Shown piece after piece: positions 20,835 through 32,169 of a DNA stretch of 64,000 bases (positions within the stretch are counted from its first letter, which is position 1; each line of letters begins with the position of its first letter). The translations under genes and the position numbers were made by a program. This DNA is from Arabidopsis thaliana (lineage: Eukaryota; Streptophyta; Magnoliopsida; Brassicales; Brassicaceae), in contig NC_003076.8 in the NCBI RefSeq assembly GCF_000001735.4, forward strand, positions 186,001 through 250,000, in the 5' to 3' direction. The notes under the pieces were generated by a model, which was given only the letters and a program-made list of their open reading frames with translations, searched no databases and had not been told where the DNA came from.

Positions 20835-22399
20835 AGCTGATATCCAGTTCGCCAACACTCTGTAAATCTCTCTCTCTCTCTATTTCTTCTCTCTGTTTTT
20901 CTCTGTTTTGATGTTTCGATGTGTTGGTAGAATCTGATCGTGTTCTTAGTCGAGAGTGGTTGATTTGCCTCATAAATTTGTTTGATGCTGTGGTTAAATC
21001 CATATTTAGTTGGTACTTCGGTTTTCCCTTTGCTTGAGTTGCTGATTTTTGTCTCTTCCGATTCGATAGGTCAGATTGTTTTTTTACTTCTACTGAAGTT
21101 TCCAGAGGATAATCAGTTTTTGATACTTGTGAATCTGTATCTCTGTTGTCTGCTGGGTCTTATGTGTGCTGATGTCATATTGAATTTAAGACTTTGCGTT
21201 TACGCGAGCTCATAAATTCCAATTTATTCCTTAGCAAGTCTCAGACGCCACCACCACCTTTTGGTCAGATCACACAAAATCTATCTATAGTGGTCAATTC
21301 TTTTTCCTTTCGTCGTATATAGTCTCTGATGCTATCCTAAGTTGACTTGGTATACTTGGATTAAGCTGTGAAGCAACATGTTCATGTTGCGTACTAATCT
21401 CACCAATCATTGAATCAAAATGATTAAAAAAAAATGAACTATGTGTGTGTAGGGCGTCAGAGTACCCAGAGGAGTATGATGGTGGCTACGTTCAGATGAG
21501 ATTATCTTACAGCCCGGCGGCTCATCTCTTTCTCTTCCTTCTTCAGTGGACTGATTGTCATTTCGCTGGCGCTTTGGGCTTGCTTAGGATCCTTATTTAT
21601 AAGGTCTCTTATTAATTTTCCTGCTGTTTTATTGCTACTGGATCTTCAAGATCACAATGTTCTTGTCTGCCTGATATGTGATTCTCTGTTTTTTATTTAT
21701 AGGCATATGTTGATGGGAAGACCACAATGTCGCTACATGAACGCAAAACTAGTATCAGAGAATTCTATGGTAATCTGTTAATCACTTATTCTCTCTTAAT
21801 CTAAAGGTATAAGATTAGACCAGACGATATGTTTTTTTCTGACTAGCAATGGATGTTGTTGGGCAGATGTGTTGTTTCCTTCGCTATTGCAACTTCATGG
21901 AGGGATCACCGATGTAGAAGAAAGGAAACAGAAGGAGATATGCGACAAAAGATACCGTAAAAAGGACAGAACAGATAAAGGAAAGATGTCGGAGATCGAT
22001 TTGGAGAGGGAAGAAGAGTGTGGAATCTGCTTGGAGATTCGAAACAAAGTTGTTCTTCCTACGTGCAATCACTCCATGTGTATAAACTGCTACAGAAACT
22101 GGTATATAAAGCTTTTCCTTCTTTTCACTCACTCTCACCATTCATCAGCCTTTTTCTTACAAGTTATAGAATCTCTTGTTTGGAATAGGCGTGCACGGTC
22201 ACAGTCGTGCCCGTTCTGTCGAGGCAGCTTGAAAAGAGTGAATTCTGGTGATCTATGGATATACACTTGTAGCGCCGAGATTGCAGATTTACCAGCGATT
22301 TACAAGGAGAATCTGAAGAGGTTGTTGATATACATTGACAAGTTGCCTCTCGTTACTTCTGATCCAAATCTTGTCCCTTATGCTCCTCTTCCTCGGTGA
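20797..22399 (+). CDS. AIRP2: RING-HC E3 ubiquitin ligase AIRP2
   Basis: The exons are 20797-20861, 21453-21603, 21703-21769, 21867-22101 and 22189-22399, giving 242 residues. The C-terminal half holds a C3HC4 RING: CGICLEIRNKVVLPTCNHSM (about residues 141-160), then C-x2-C around INCYRNW and CPFCRGS. The RING is interrupted by the last intron, right after the Trp codon begins. AIRP2 is a cytosolic E3 ligase that promotes ABA responses and drought tolerance. A known target is the ATP1/SDIRIP1 regulatory protein. The N-terminal 130 residues have no domain I recognise. The ATG at 20797 was chosen because the frame and length match the family. Confidence 0.95.
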
Positions 22400-24243
<1,844 letters not shown>

Positions 24244-24714
24244 AATCATTATCATGTGAGATTCTATTTGTAACTTATGTAAAAACAGAGCTATGATGAT
24301 ACTGAATCGACTTTGGGCTTTTGCTTGTTTGGTTTATTTACATGTTTGGCCCATGACATTAAATTGGGCTTCTCCTTATTTACTATACCTACTCGTCGTA
24401 CATTTTCAAAATGTATTTTTGTCGCATATACAGATTGGCCCAATAGCAGGAGTACAAGACCGACCCATTAGTTATGTTGTGATTATTTTTTCTTGATTTG
24501 GACAATGAAAAAGGAGAACCGTACAGAAAAACAAATAAGTCCACAGACAAAAAAAAAAAAAAAAGGATAGTCACACACCGCGTGGGATTTGGATGAACAT
24601 GGGAGACTTGTCTTGTGAAGTCTCCTTGAAATTGATTCCGTGTCTCACTGTCACTGTTCCGTAATTTGGGAGGACATTGAATTATTATTTTTGTCGTTGA
24701 TTATGACACATAAC

Positions 24715-24766
24715 AAGCAGGTTCAATTACTAGTTTAGGAAAAAAAAAAAAGCAGGTTCAATTACT
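24715..24766. repeat. 17-bp direct repeat flanking an A-rich insert
   Basis: AAGCAGGTTCAATTACT occurs at 24715-24731 and again, identical, at 24750-24766, separated by 18 bp that are mostly A. It could be repair-generated filler. Confidence 0.8.
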
Positions 24767-25017
24767 TGCTCGTATGCACTGAAGAAACAACCACAAAAAA
24801 TGTTTTCAAACTATTGAACGTGGAGATTCGATGAATTGATTGTAATTCTAATATTCTTTTGAAGAAAAATATTCATTGAGGAATGAGGTTCGTCATAATC
24901 AATTATGAATATAGAATTGGCTGGTTCAACGATCAAAAATGGATAATCCGGACAATATAACAAAAATGATGACGTTAAGCAAAACATACAGTAATTTTAT
25001 ATAAAAAAATCATAACT

Positions 25018-25094
25018 GTATGAGTAATCTTTGTGACGTTACAAAATACTAATTTTAATTTTTTTGATAGTATGACTAATCTGTGTGACGTCAC
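25018..25094. repeat. Imperfect 25-bp direct repeat with TGACG cores
   Basis: The segments 25018-25042 and 25070-25094 match at 22 of 25 positions. Both carry TGACGT, and the second has the full palindrome TGACGTCA (25086-25093), a TGA-bZIP binding core. A further GATGACGT lies at 24967-24974. Confidence 0.75.
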
Positions 25095-25284
25095 GAAAAA
25101 ATTATATATTAAGGTTTTACCTCCCCGCCACATTCATTTCAGAAACTTTTAGCTATAGACATTCCAACAAATTTATTTTATACTATTGTTCATTAATCAT
25201 AAGTACTAGTTAAATCATGTTTTGGTCTTTTGAAGCTAAACGATTTGACTAATTCGAAGCAAAAAAGTGAATGTGCTTTATCCA

Positions 25285-27333
25285 CTACTGACTGATACGA
25301 GAAGTCGAAGAAACTCTGGTGATTGAGGTCGACGAAACATATCCTACCAACTTGGATCCGAATTCGCTTCTTGAAGACTTTGAATATCCCCACTCATCGT
25401 CAATCTCAGGTACATTCTCCTCTCCGTTTAGATACCTAAGCACGATTCTCATCGACGGCCGAGACGCCGGTTTTTGGTGGCAACAGAGCAATCCGACGGC
25501 GAGAGCAAGCCTTGCTTCTCCTCCGTCGTAACCAGATCCTAGTCTCGGATCAATCGCACTGAGAATCTCACCGTTCGCGTGAAGCTCCATAACCCAATCG
25601 ACCAAGAAGAAGGTACCGGAATCCGTTGGTTTTCTCCCGCAAACGATCTCTAACAACAAAACGCCAAACGCGAAAACATCAGACGCAGATGAGGGGTTTC
25701 CGTTGCGGGAAAGCTCTGGCGCCATGTACCCGATGGTTCCAACGAGTGCTGTTGTTTCCGATAGCGTTCCGCGTTCGTAAAGCCTCGCGAGTCCAAAATC
25801 TCCCAATCTAGGGTTCATCTTTGAATCGATCAAGACATTGCTAGGTTTCACGTCTCTATGAATCACAATCTTCTCCCATTCTTCGTGAAGATACAATAAA
25901 CCAGACGCGATTCCTTTAGCGATCTGAAAACGAGCGTTCCACGACAAAACGGCGCCGCTTCTTCTCGGTACAGTGTAGAGCAGAGAGTCTAAGCTTCCGT
26001 TGGGGATGTAATCGTAAATCAACAAGAGATCGTTTTTGTGTTTGCACCATCCTTGGAGGTTCACCAGATTCTTATGCCTTAGTTTCCCCAAACTCTCGAT
26101 CTCTGCGACAAATTCTCGAACACCTTGCCTGCTACTTGGAATTATCTTCTTCACTGCGATGGGATCCGAATTCGGCAGTTTTCCTTTGAAAACGGTTCCA
26201 AATCCTCCGGTTCCGATGATTCCAGTCTTTTTGAATCCATCCGTGGCTACGTAGAGGTCTCTGTATCTCAATCTGCGAGGATGATCGATTTCCCAGTCTT
26301 CAAGAGTCTCTTCTTGTCCCAGTCTCTTCTTGTACATGACGAAGAAGAAGAGTAACACAAGCATGACCAGCATTACTGCCGATAACGCCACGATCATAAC
26401 AATGACTTGAGAATTTAAACCTTCCTTCTTCGCCTTATTCGGCGGCGGCGGAGGAAGCTCCGAGAGGATTAGAACATCCGCAATTGGACGTTCTCCGCCG
26501 CTTGAGAAACTCCAACCCATCACGTAATGAGCACTTGACTGACCTTTCCCCGTCGATGCCGTGAATCCGACGTACATTTCTTCTTGCACAATCTCCAACA
26601 GTTTTGGAACATGTTGAGAGATCAAAGGCTTTGTGGGTTTAAACCCTAATCTCGCGGGATAAACGGTGACGTTTAGCATTTGTGTTGCTCCATCATACTC
26701 CAAAAGGGCTTGAATAGGATTGCCACTCTCAAGCTGGAAATCTTCTTTTTTGTTGTGATCATCATTGTTGTAATACACGACTGGTTCTTGGAGATCCGAA
26801 GTACGACTGTTGTAATTCAGACCGATGTCGTTTCCTATTCTGTCGGTGTTGTCGTCTCTTGATCCTTGCACCGTGTCGAATTCCACTGCGAATACGTGGT
26901 TCCTAGGATCCCCATTGTTCTCTTTGTTGAAAACTCCCAAGTACTGTGCGGATCCAGCATTGAGACGATAAGGTGTTGGAGATAGTGTGAATGTGAATCC
27001 AAAGCCTTTATTGCTTGAGCTTGAAGGGATTATGACAAAGACGAAAGACGTGCTAAAGGAACGAATTGTGACGTTTGTGGAATTTCTATTAAGCAACCTC
27101 ACCGGTTTGTGGTAGAAAGCTGTACCGGTAACATTCGACTTTCGGTCAGTGAGTCTCAATAGTCCGTCGGGTTTGATCATCGCGGCTCCTTCAATCCGAA
27201 TCTTCGATTGGTTTCCGTTAAAACCTCGGAAAGCAAAATTTGTTGTTGTTCTCTGAGCTCGAACATGGACGCTCAAAAACAGGAAAAGCTTGAATAAGAA
27301 TGAGACTATGAACATGGATCTTTGTGTGCCCAT
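25285..27333 (-). CDS. LECRKA4.1: L-type lectin receptor kinase A4.1 (LecRK-VI.2)
   Basis: An intronless 682-residue frame with start at 27333 (MGTQRSMFIV) and TAG at 25285-25287. The order is: signal peptide (about 1-26, ending SVHVRA); legume-lectin domain (about 30-275) with HVFAVEFDTVQGSRDDN and QSSAHYVMGWSFSSGG; a Pro-rich hinge (PPPPPNKAKK); one membrane helix (about 310-333); and a Ser/Thr kinase (about 368-640). The kinase has GTGGFGTVFKG, the Lys in IAVKKI, HRDVKPSNVLID, DFGLARL and GTIGYMAPEL, so it is an RD kinase with all catalytic residues. LecRK-VI.2 acts at the plasma membrane in pattern-triggered immunity and stomatal defence, and all three genes of this cluster also dampen ABA responses in germination. 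It is the first of three tandem paralogs. Confidence 0.95.
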   Translation of the reverse strand: MGTQRSMFIVSFLFKLFLFLSVHVRAQRTTTNFAFRGFNGNQSKIRIEGAAMIKPDGLLRLTDRKSNVTGTAFYHKPVRLLNRNSTNVTIRSFSTSFVFVIIPSSSSNKGFGFTFTLSPTPYRLNAGSAQYLGVFNKENNGDPRNHVFAVEFDTVQGSRDDNTDRIGNDIGLNYNSRTSDLQEPVVYYNNDDHNKKEDFQLESGNPIQALLEYDGATQMLNVTVYPARLGFKPTKPLISQHVPKLLEIVQEEMYVGFTASTGKGQSSAHYVMGWSFSSGGERPIADVLILSELPPPPPNKAKKEGLNSQVIVMIVALSAVMLVMLVLLFFFVMYKKRLGQEETLEDWEIDHPRRLRYRDLYVATDGFKKTGIIGTGGFGTVFKGKLPNSDPIAVKKIIPSSRQGVREFVAEIESLGKLRHKNLVNLQGWCKHKNDLLLIYDYIPNGSLDSLLYTVPRRSGAVLSWNARFQIAKGIASGLLYLHEEWEKIVIHRDVKPSNVLIDSKMNPRLGDFGLARLYERGTLSETTALVGTIGYMAPELSRNGNPSSASDVFAFGVLLLEIVCGRKPTDSGTFFLVDWVMELHANGEILSAIDPRLGSGYDGGEARLALAVGLLCCHQKPASRPSMRIVLRYLNGEENVPEIDDEWGYSKSSRSEFGSKLVGYVSSTSITRVSSTSRISQ

Positions 27334-28516
27334 GGGTGAGCGAAGTAAAGAAGGAGATAAAGAGATACTTTGAAGAGTTCTTTGTTAGATAATTTCTTTT
27401 ATGGACATGAGATGAGAGTTTGTTTTTTTTCTTTCAGATTCTAATGAGTCAAAGAAGATGAAAATTATACCAAAACCAAAAAAGAAGAAGGAACATGGTA
27501 CTTTCCGCTCAATGTTCACATTACCGTACATTGAAAATATATGGCACCCAATGTTTTTGTGAAAATTAATAAATAGAAAAAAAATATTAGCCATTTATTT
27601 CAACAAATAATTTCCATTAAGACTTGGACCAACATGTTTTAGTGCTTGAACTCTGTGGTTAAAAAGAGGTCCAAACGCAACCATCAGGCTGACTTTGACA
27701 AATTCTACGTTGACTTTAACATCATGTATTTTATATTTTTCCTTAGGAACAAGAAAGAAAAAAAATAGTCATATGGACTTGGACGTTTGTGATTAAACCT
27801 TAAAAGATAAAAAGATAAAATGTCCAATGAATATCGTTTAACCGTTTTAACTTTTAAGTGTTTTCTCAAACTCTCAAGTTTTTCTCTAACAAGTAACACC
27901 CACGTATAATTTTCTAAATTACCATTTCAGCAATATCTAGTGAGTTCTAAATTTCTTCATGGACTTGATTTGTCGATTGGTAACAAAATTTAATACAAAA
28001 AAGACGCAAATATACATGTCAATTTCACAAGGAAAATTTGCACTAATATTAAAATATCGATATTAATAATTGAGTGATATGTGTGTTATAGCTTTTGGGT
28101 CATGCTAAGGTTGCTAACTTGTAACAACAATTTAGAAATAGACAACCCAACATATTTATTTTTGAGTTTTATGTTTTTGCTCATTTTTAAAGCTTTTTTA
28201 AAAGCTAAACGAATTTAATTGGTGACTGATATTTTTCATCGTAGTTTAAAACTAAAGAGAATCAATTTCTAAGATTAATCGGCCAAGCATCTTAGCAATT
28301 TACAAATGTAAAATAAGATTCCAGTTCGTAGCCGTAAATGTTGCATACCGTCTGTTATTTAAAATTATTTTACCGCTCTTAGCTATACGCTTTTGTTAAA
28401 CTAGCCGTTTGAATGCTAAATACCAAAAATACCATAAGAAGTGAAAAACAAAATTTGTACTACTGTTATTGCTTATAAGTTACAACAGAAAAAAACTCGA
28501 AGTAATTGACTTTGTA
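27334..28516. other. Spacer between LecRK A4.1 and A4.2
   Basis: Promoter of A4.1 plus the 3' flank of A4.2. It contains the conserved W-box block (separate entry). The remainder is AT-rich with no gene. Confidence 0.45.
27691..27812 (-). promoter_or_regulatory. Conserved LecRK upstream block, A4.1 copy
   Basis: The block contains GACTTTGACAAATT (27691-27704), a W-box core TTGACT (27710-27715), and a distal part GGACTTGGACGTTTGTGATT with an A-rich end. All three cluster members have a recognisable copy. This one is about 360 bp before the start codon. WRKY binding to TTGAC cores is established in general; here it is inferred. Confidence 0.55.
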
Positions 28517-30613
28517 CTATCTACCACTGATAACAGAACTAGAAGAAACCCTTGTAACGGAGAAAGATGGGACTGAGCTCGAAGCCCTATCCGATGAAAC
28601 ATATCCTTCAAAGTTGGATCCTAAATCGCTTCTTGAAGAATCCGAGTATCCCCAATCGTTATCAATTTCAGGTACATCATCATCTCCGTTCAAATACCTA
28701 AGCACCGTTCTCATGGACGGCCGAGACGTCGGTCTTTGATGGCAACAGAGCAATCCCACAACAAGAGCAAGCCGTGCCTCAACGCCGTCGTAACCAAATC
28801 CAAGTCTCGGATCCACCGCATGGAGAATCTCTCCTCTCGCGTGCAATTCCATAACCCAATCGGCCAAGAAGAATGTCCCTGAGTCAGTCGGTCTTCTCCC
28901 GGAGACTATCTCTAATAACAAAACGCCAAACGCAAAAACATCAGACGCAGACGAAGATTTGCCGTTGCGTGCTAGCTCTGGTGCCATGTACCCAATTGTG
29001 CCCACGACTACGGTCGTGTTCGATTGCGATCCGCGTTCGTAAAGCCTCGCGAGTCCAAAATCTCCCAACCTAGGATTCATATCGTCCTCAATCAAAACGT
29101 TGCTAGGTTTTATGTCTCTGTGAATCACAACCTTTTCCCATTCTTCATGGAGATACAACAAACCAGACGCGATTCCTTTAGCAATCTTAAAACGTGCGTT
29201 CCACGACAAAACAACACCGCTCTGTCTTGGTCTACTGTAGAGCAGCGAGTCTAAGCTTCCGTTAGGGATATAATCATAAATTAACAAGAGATCGTTTTTT
29301 TGCTTGCACCATCCTTGAAGGTTGACCAGATTCTTATGCCTTAATCTCCCCAAACTCTCGATCTCTGCGATGAATTCTCGAACACCTTGCATACTATTCG
29401 GAGTTATCTTCTTCACGGCGATTTGATCAGACGAAGGTGACGATAAGTTTCCTCGGAAAACGGTTCCAAATCCTCCAGTTCCGACAATCCTATTCTCCTT
29501 GAATCCATCCGTAGCAGCGTAGAGATCTTTATATCTAAGTCTATGAGGATGATTGATTTCCCAGTCTTCAAGAACCTCTCCTTGTTGCAATCGTTTCTTG
29601 TACATCACGAAAAAGAAGAGTAACGCAAGCAAGATCACTGTTACTCCCGATAGAGCTACGATCAGAGCGAGTACTTGAGAATTGTAACCTCTCTTCTTCG
29701 CCGTGTTCGGAGGCGGACGAGGAAGTTCCAAGAGGTCAAGCGTATCTTCAGTTAGAAGATCACCGCCGCTAGAAAAACTCCAGCCCATGACGTAGTGAGC
29801 ACTCGACTGATCTCTCCCTGTAGCTGCTGTGAATCCAACATACATTTCTTCTTGCACGATTTGCGACAACTTTGGAACAGGTCGCGAGATCAAAGGCCTT
29901 ACGGGTCTAGACTTCAAGTTAGCCGGGTAGACAGTTAAGTTTAGCGTTTGAGTTGGCCCATCGTAATCCAAAATTGCTCGGATTGGATCGCCACTCTGTA
30001 GTGGGAAATCCTCTTTCCGGTTAGGATCTTCGTTGTCGTAATACACGACCGGTTCTTGGACATCAGATGTTAAACTGTTGAAATTCAGACCGATGTGATT
30101 GCCTGTTCTATCGGCACCGTCTTTAAAACCTTGCACTGTGTCGAATTCCACAGCAAAAACGTGATTCGTCGAATTCCCGTCGTTTGCTTTGTTGAGAAGT
30201 CCCAAGTACTGTGCGGATTCGGCTCCGGTACGATCAGGGGTTGGAGATAGCGTGAAGGTGAAGCCAAAACCTCCGTTGCTAGAGCTTGTAGGGATGATGA
30301 CAAATACGAAGGAAGTGCTAAAAGAACGGATTGTGGAGTTTGTGGAACTTGTATTAGTCTCCAGCAATCTCACAGGTTTGTGGTAGAAAGATGTACCGGT
30401 AACGTTTGAGTTTCGGTCAGTGAGCCTCAATAGTCCGTCGAGTTTGATCGTCGCAGCTCCCGTTGTCACAATATTTGATTGGTTTCCGCTAAAACCTCGG
30501 AAAATAAACTCTGTTTTTGGAGTCTCCGTTGTTGTTCTTTGAGCTCGAGTAGGGATGGTCAAAAGCAAGAAGAGCACGAGCATAAATGAGATTATGGATC
30601 TTGCAGTACCCAT
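28517..30613 (-). CDS. LECRKA4.2: L-type lectin receptor kinase A4.2 (LecRK-VI.3)
   Basis: An intronless frame. I take the ATG at 30611-30613 (MGTARSIISFMLV), giving 698 residues, because it lines up with MGTQRSM and MGRAKSM of the two neighbours. In-frame ATGs also exist at 30637 (eight codons more) and 30583 (ten codons fewer, 688 residues, still with a usable signal peptide). The domains are as in A4.1: a lectin domain with HVFAVEFDTVQGFKDGADR and SSAHYVMGWSFSSGG, a membrane helix near residue 325-350, and an RD kinase with GTGGFGTVFRG, IAVKKI, HRDIKPSNVLIE, DFGLARL and GTIGYMAPEL. The C-terminal tail is Ser-rich (RASSSVPSFSVTRVSSSS). All catalytic residues are present, so it should be an active kinase. 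Confidence 0.93.
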   Translation of the reverse strand: MGTARSIISFMLVLFLLLTIPTRAQRTTTETPKTEFIFRGFSGNQSNIVTTGAATIKLDGLLRLTDRNSNVTGTSFYHKPVRLLETNTSSTNSTIRSFSTSFVFVIIPTSSSNGGFGFTFTLSPTPDRTGAESAQYLGLLNKANDGNSTNHVFAVEFDTVQGFKDGADRTGNHIGLNFNSLTSDVQEPVVYYDNEDPNRKEDFPLQSGDPIRAILDYDGPTQTLNLTVYPANLKSRPVRPLISRPVPKLSQIVQEEMYVGFTAATGRDQSSAHYVMGWSFSSGGDLLTEDTLDLLELPRPPPNTAKKRGYNSQVLALIVALSGVTVILLALLFFFVMYKKRLQQGEVLEDWEINHPHRLRYKDLYAATDGFKENRIVGTGGFGTVFRGNLSSPSSDQIAVKKITPNSMQGVREFIAEIESLGRLRHKNLVNLQGWCKQKNDLLLIYDYIPNGSLDSLLYSRPRQSGVVLSWNARFKIAKGIASGLLYLHEEWEKVVIHRDIKPSNVLIEDDMNPRLGDFGLARLYERGSQSNTTVVVGTIGYMAPELARNGKSSSASDVFAFGVLLLEIVSGRRPTDSGTFFLADWVMELHARGEILHAVDPRLGFGYDGVEARLALVVGLLCCHQRPTSRPSMRTVLRYLNGDDDVPEIDNDWGYSDSSRSDLGSNFEGYVSSDRASSSVPSFSVTRVSSSSVISGR

Positions 30614-31386
30614 TAATGATCGGTACATTAGAAACATACAAAAGAAAAACAGAGAGAAGGCGTTTTGGAAAAGATAACAAGAATAATTTAAGGATTAGAG
30701 AAGTTGTTATAAGGAGGGAGACTGAAGAAAGAAGAATTTATAAGTTTTAAACTAGAAATTGCGTATGTTCTTCCCCTTTGAAAACTGGTTCACATTAGCG
30801 CGAGTATTGAACAAATATATATATATGAAACTCCAATGCTTTGTGGTCAATTTAATATTTGGAAGAAAAAAAGTTAAAATAATTGACAAATATATATTGA
30901 TTGTCAACCAAGAAAGAAATTTCAATATTTTAAAGTTGTGGCTAGGACCAAAATACTATCATTTGTCATCTGTTAGTTATAAGATATCAATGATTTGGTT
31001 GTTTAAGATGATTTTTCTAATCGATTTTTTTTTTTTAAAAGAATAATAATATCTCTGTTTCTGTTTCTTTGTAATCGATTTCTAATCTAGTGTTATTCAA
31101 TCGATTATTATTTTGTTGTTTTACTTGAAACATGTATCATTGATGATTTTCAACAACAAATTACATTTTAATTTTATTTAGCTAGTGACTTTGAAATACA
31201 AGTATGCAAACTAAATATGTAACAAATTTACATATTTATGGGGTTAAAATGCAAAGCCATATTAAGATATTTACAAATTTCAAAATATAAAAAATGATCT
31301 AAATTTCATGTTATCTTTTATGCTGGAAACTAACTTTTTTTATTTTTTTTTTCTTTTCTCAAAAGTCCTACGCATATATGTAGTCT

Positions 31387-31502
31387 GTCTTTGACAAATT
31401 CCACATCGTTCTTTGAATATGCAGATATTTTATAGTTTGTAGGGACAAAAACAAAAATAATTTGACTTTGAACAAGGACATTGTGTGATTTAAACTCTAA
31501 AA
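31387..31502 (-). promoter_or_regulatory. Conserved LecRK upstream block, A4.2 copy
   Basis: GTCTTTGACAAATTC (31387-31401), then TTTGACTTTG (about 31461) and GGACATTGTGTGATTT followed by AAACTCTAAAA. It matches the blocks upstream of the two other cluster members, but sits farther out, about 775 bp before the start codon. Confidence 0.55.
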
Positions 31503-31908
31503 TATAATATATAATATTGGTGATTAGATTGAGTTCCGAACTTATACGACTGCAGTAACTTTTTTTCCTTTATACAATAATGATTAATCTACCAATGATT
31601 AGTAGTAATATCATATGTTTACTTTAATCACTTTTTCACATTTGCCAGAAGAAACAACCTTTTATGGTTACGCCATGTGGGTCTCTTGTTAGTTGTTACT
31701 ACCGCATATAATTATTATATTTAAATAAGCATTTATTACGAAATCTGATCTGATAAGTGCTGCAAATTCCTTGATTCGAATTGTCACATGACACATACTA
31801 AATCCTTATCAGTATGACTTTGTAAATGTTGTCCTAGTTTCAATATTTCTCTTTTGCGTATTTATTTACCCATGATGATCCTTAATGATGTAGTATTGGA
31901 ACTATAGA

Positions 31909-32100
31909 AGATCACGTCATGTGGTCGCGTGAGATTTGAAATACGTGGCTCAACCCTATCCGATTTTTAAAACTAAACCATGTTTTTACATAGTTGTTGA
32001 TTGTCAATCCGGTCCGATTTCAAATGGCTGGGCTTTAAACTAATTGTTGGACACGAGACAAAGAACCCAATGGGCCGAGCCCAATTTTTAAACACAGTTC
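31909..32100. repeat. Duplicated flank, copy 1 (between A4.3 and A4.2)
   Basis: AGATCACGTCA at 31909-31919 followed by a CGTGAGA word, TGGCTGGGCTTTAAACTAA and ACCCAATGGGCCGAGCCCA. The same words occur in the same order at 35061-35220, before the SPC24-like gene. This suggests that the tandem duplication unit included the distal flank. The match is patchy. Confidence 0.45.
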
Positions 32101-32169
32101 CAAAACTTGAATTATAGTTTAGTGAGAAAAAAAAGAGTTAATGCGAGCTTTGAATGTGTCAATCGAATC

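Larger units (their letters stand above)
24244..25284. other. Convergent spacer between LHCB4.1 and the LecRK cluster
   Basis: Holds the 3' UTRs of LHCB4.1 (+) and the first LecRK (-). It also contains two small direct repeats (separate entries) and A-rich tracts. No gene seen. Confidence 0.45.
30614..32169. other. Spacer between LecRK A4.2 and A4.3
   Basis: AT-rich. It holds the A4.2 promoter with its copy of the conserved block, and near 31909-32100 a stretch resembling the flank left of the SPC24-like gene (see findings). No gene seen. Confidence 0.45.

Noticed and set aside
31909-32100. Separate gene promoter between LecRK A4.3 and A4.2
   Set aside because: It has site-II-like words but no open frame follows on the + strand before the LecRK 3' end. 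Treated as a duplicated flank.
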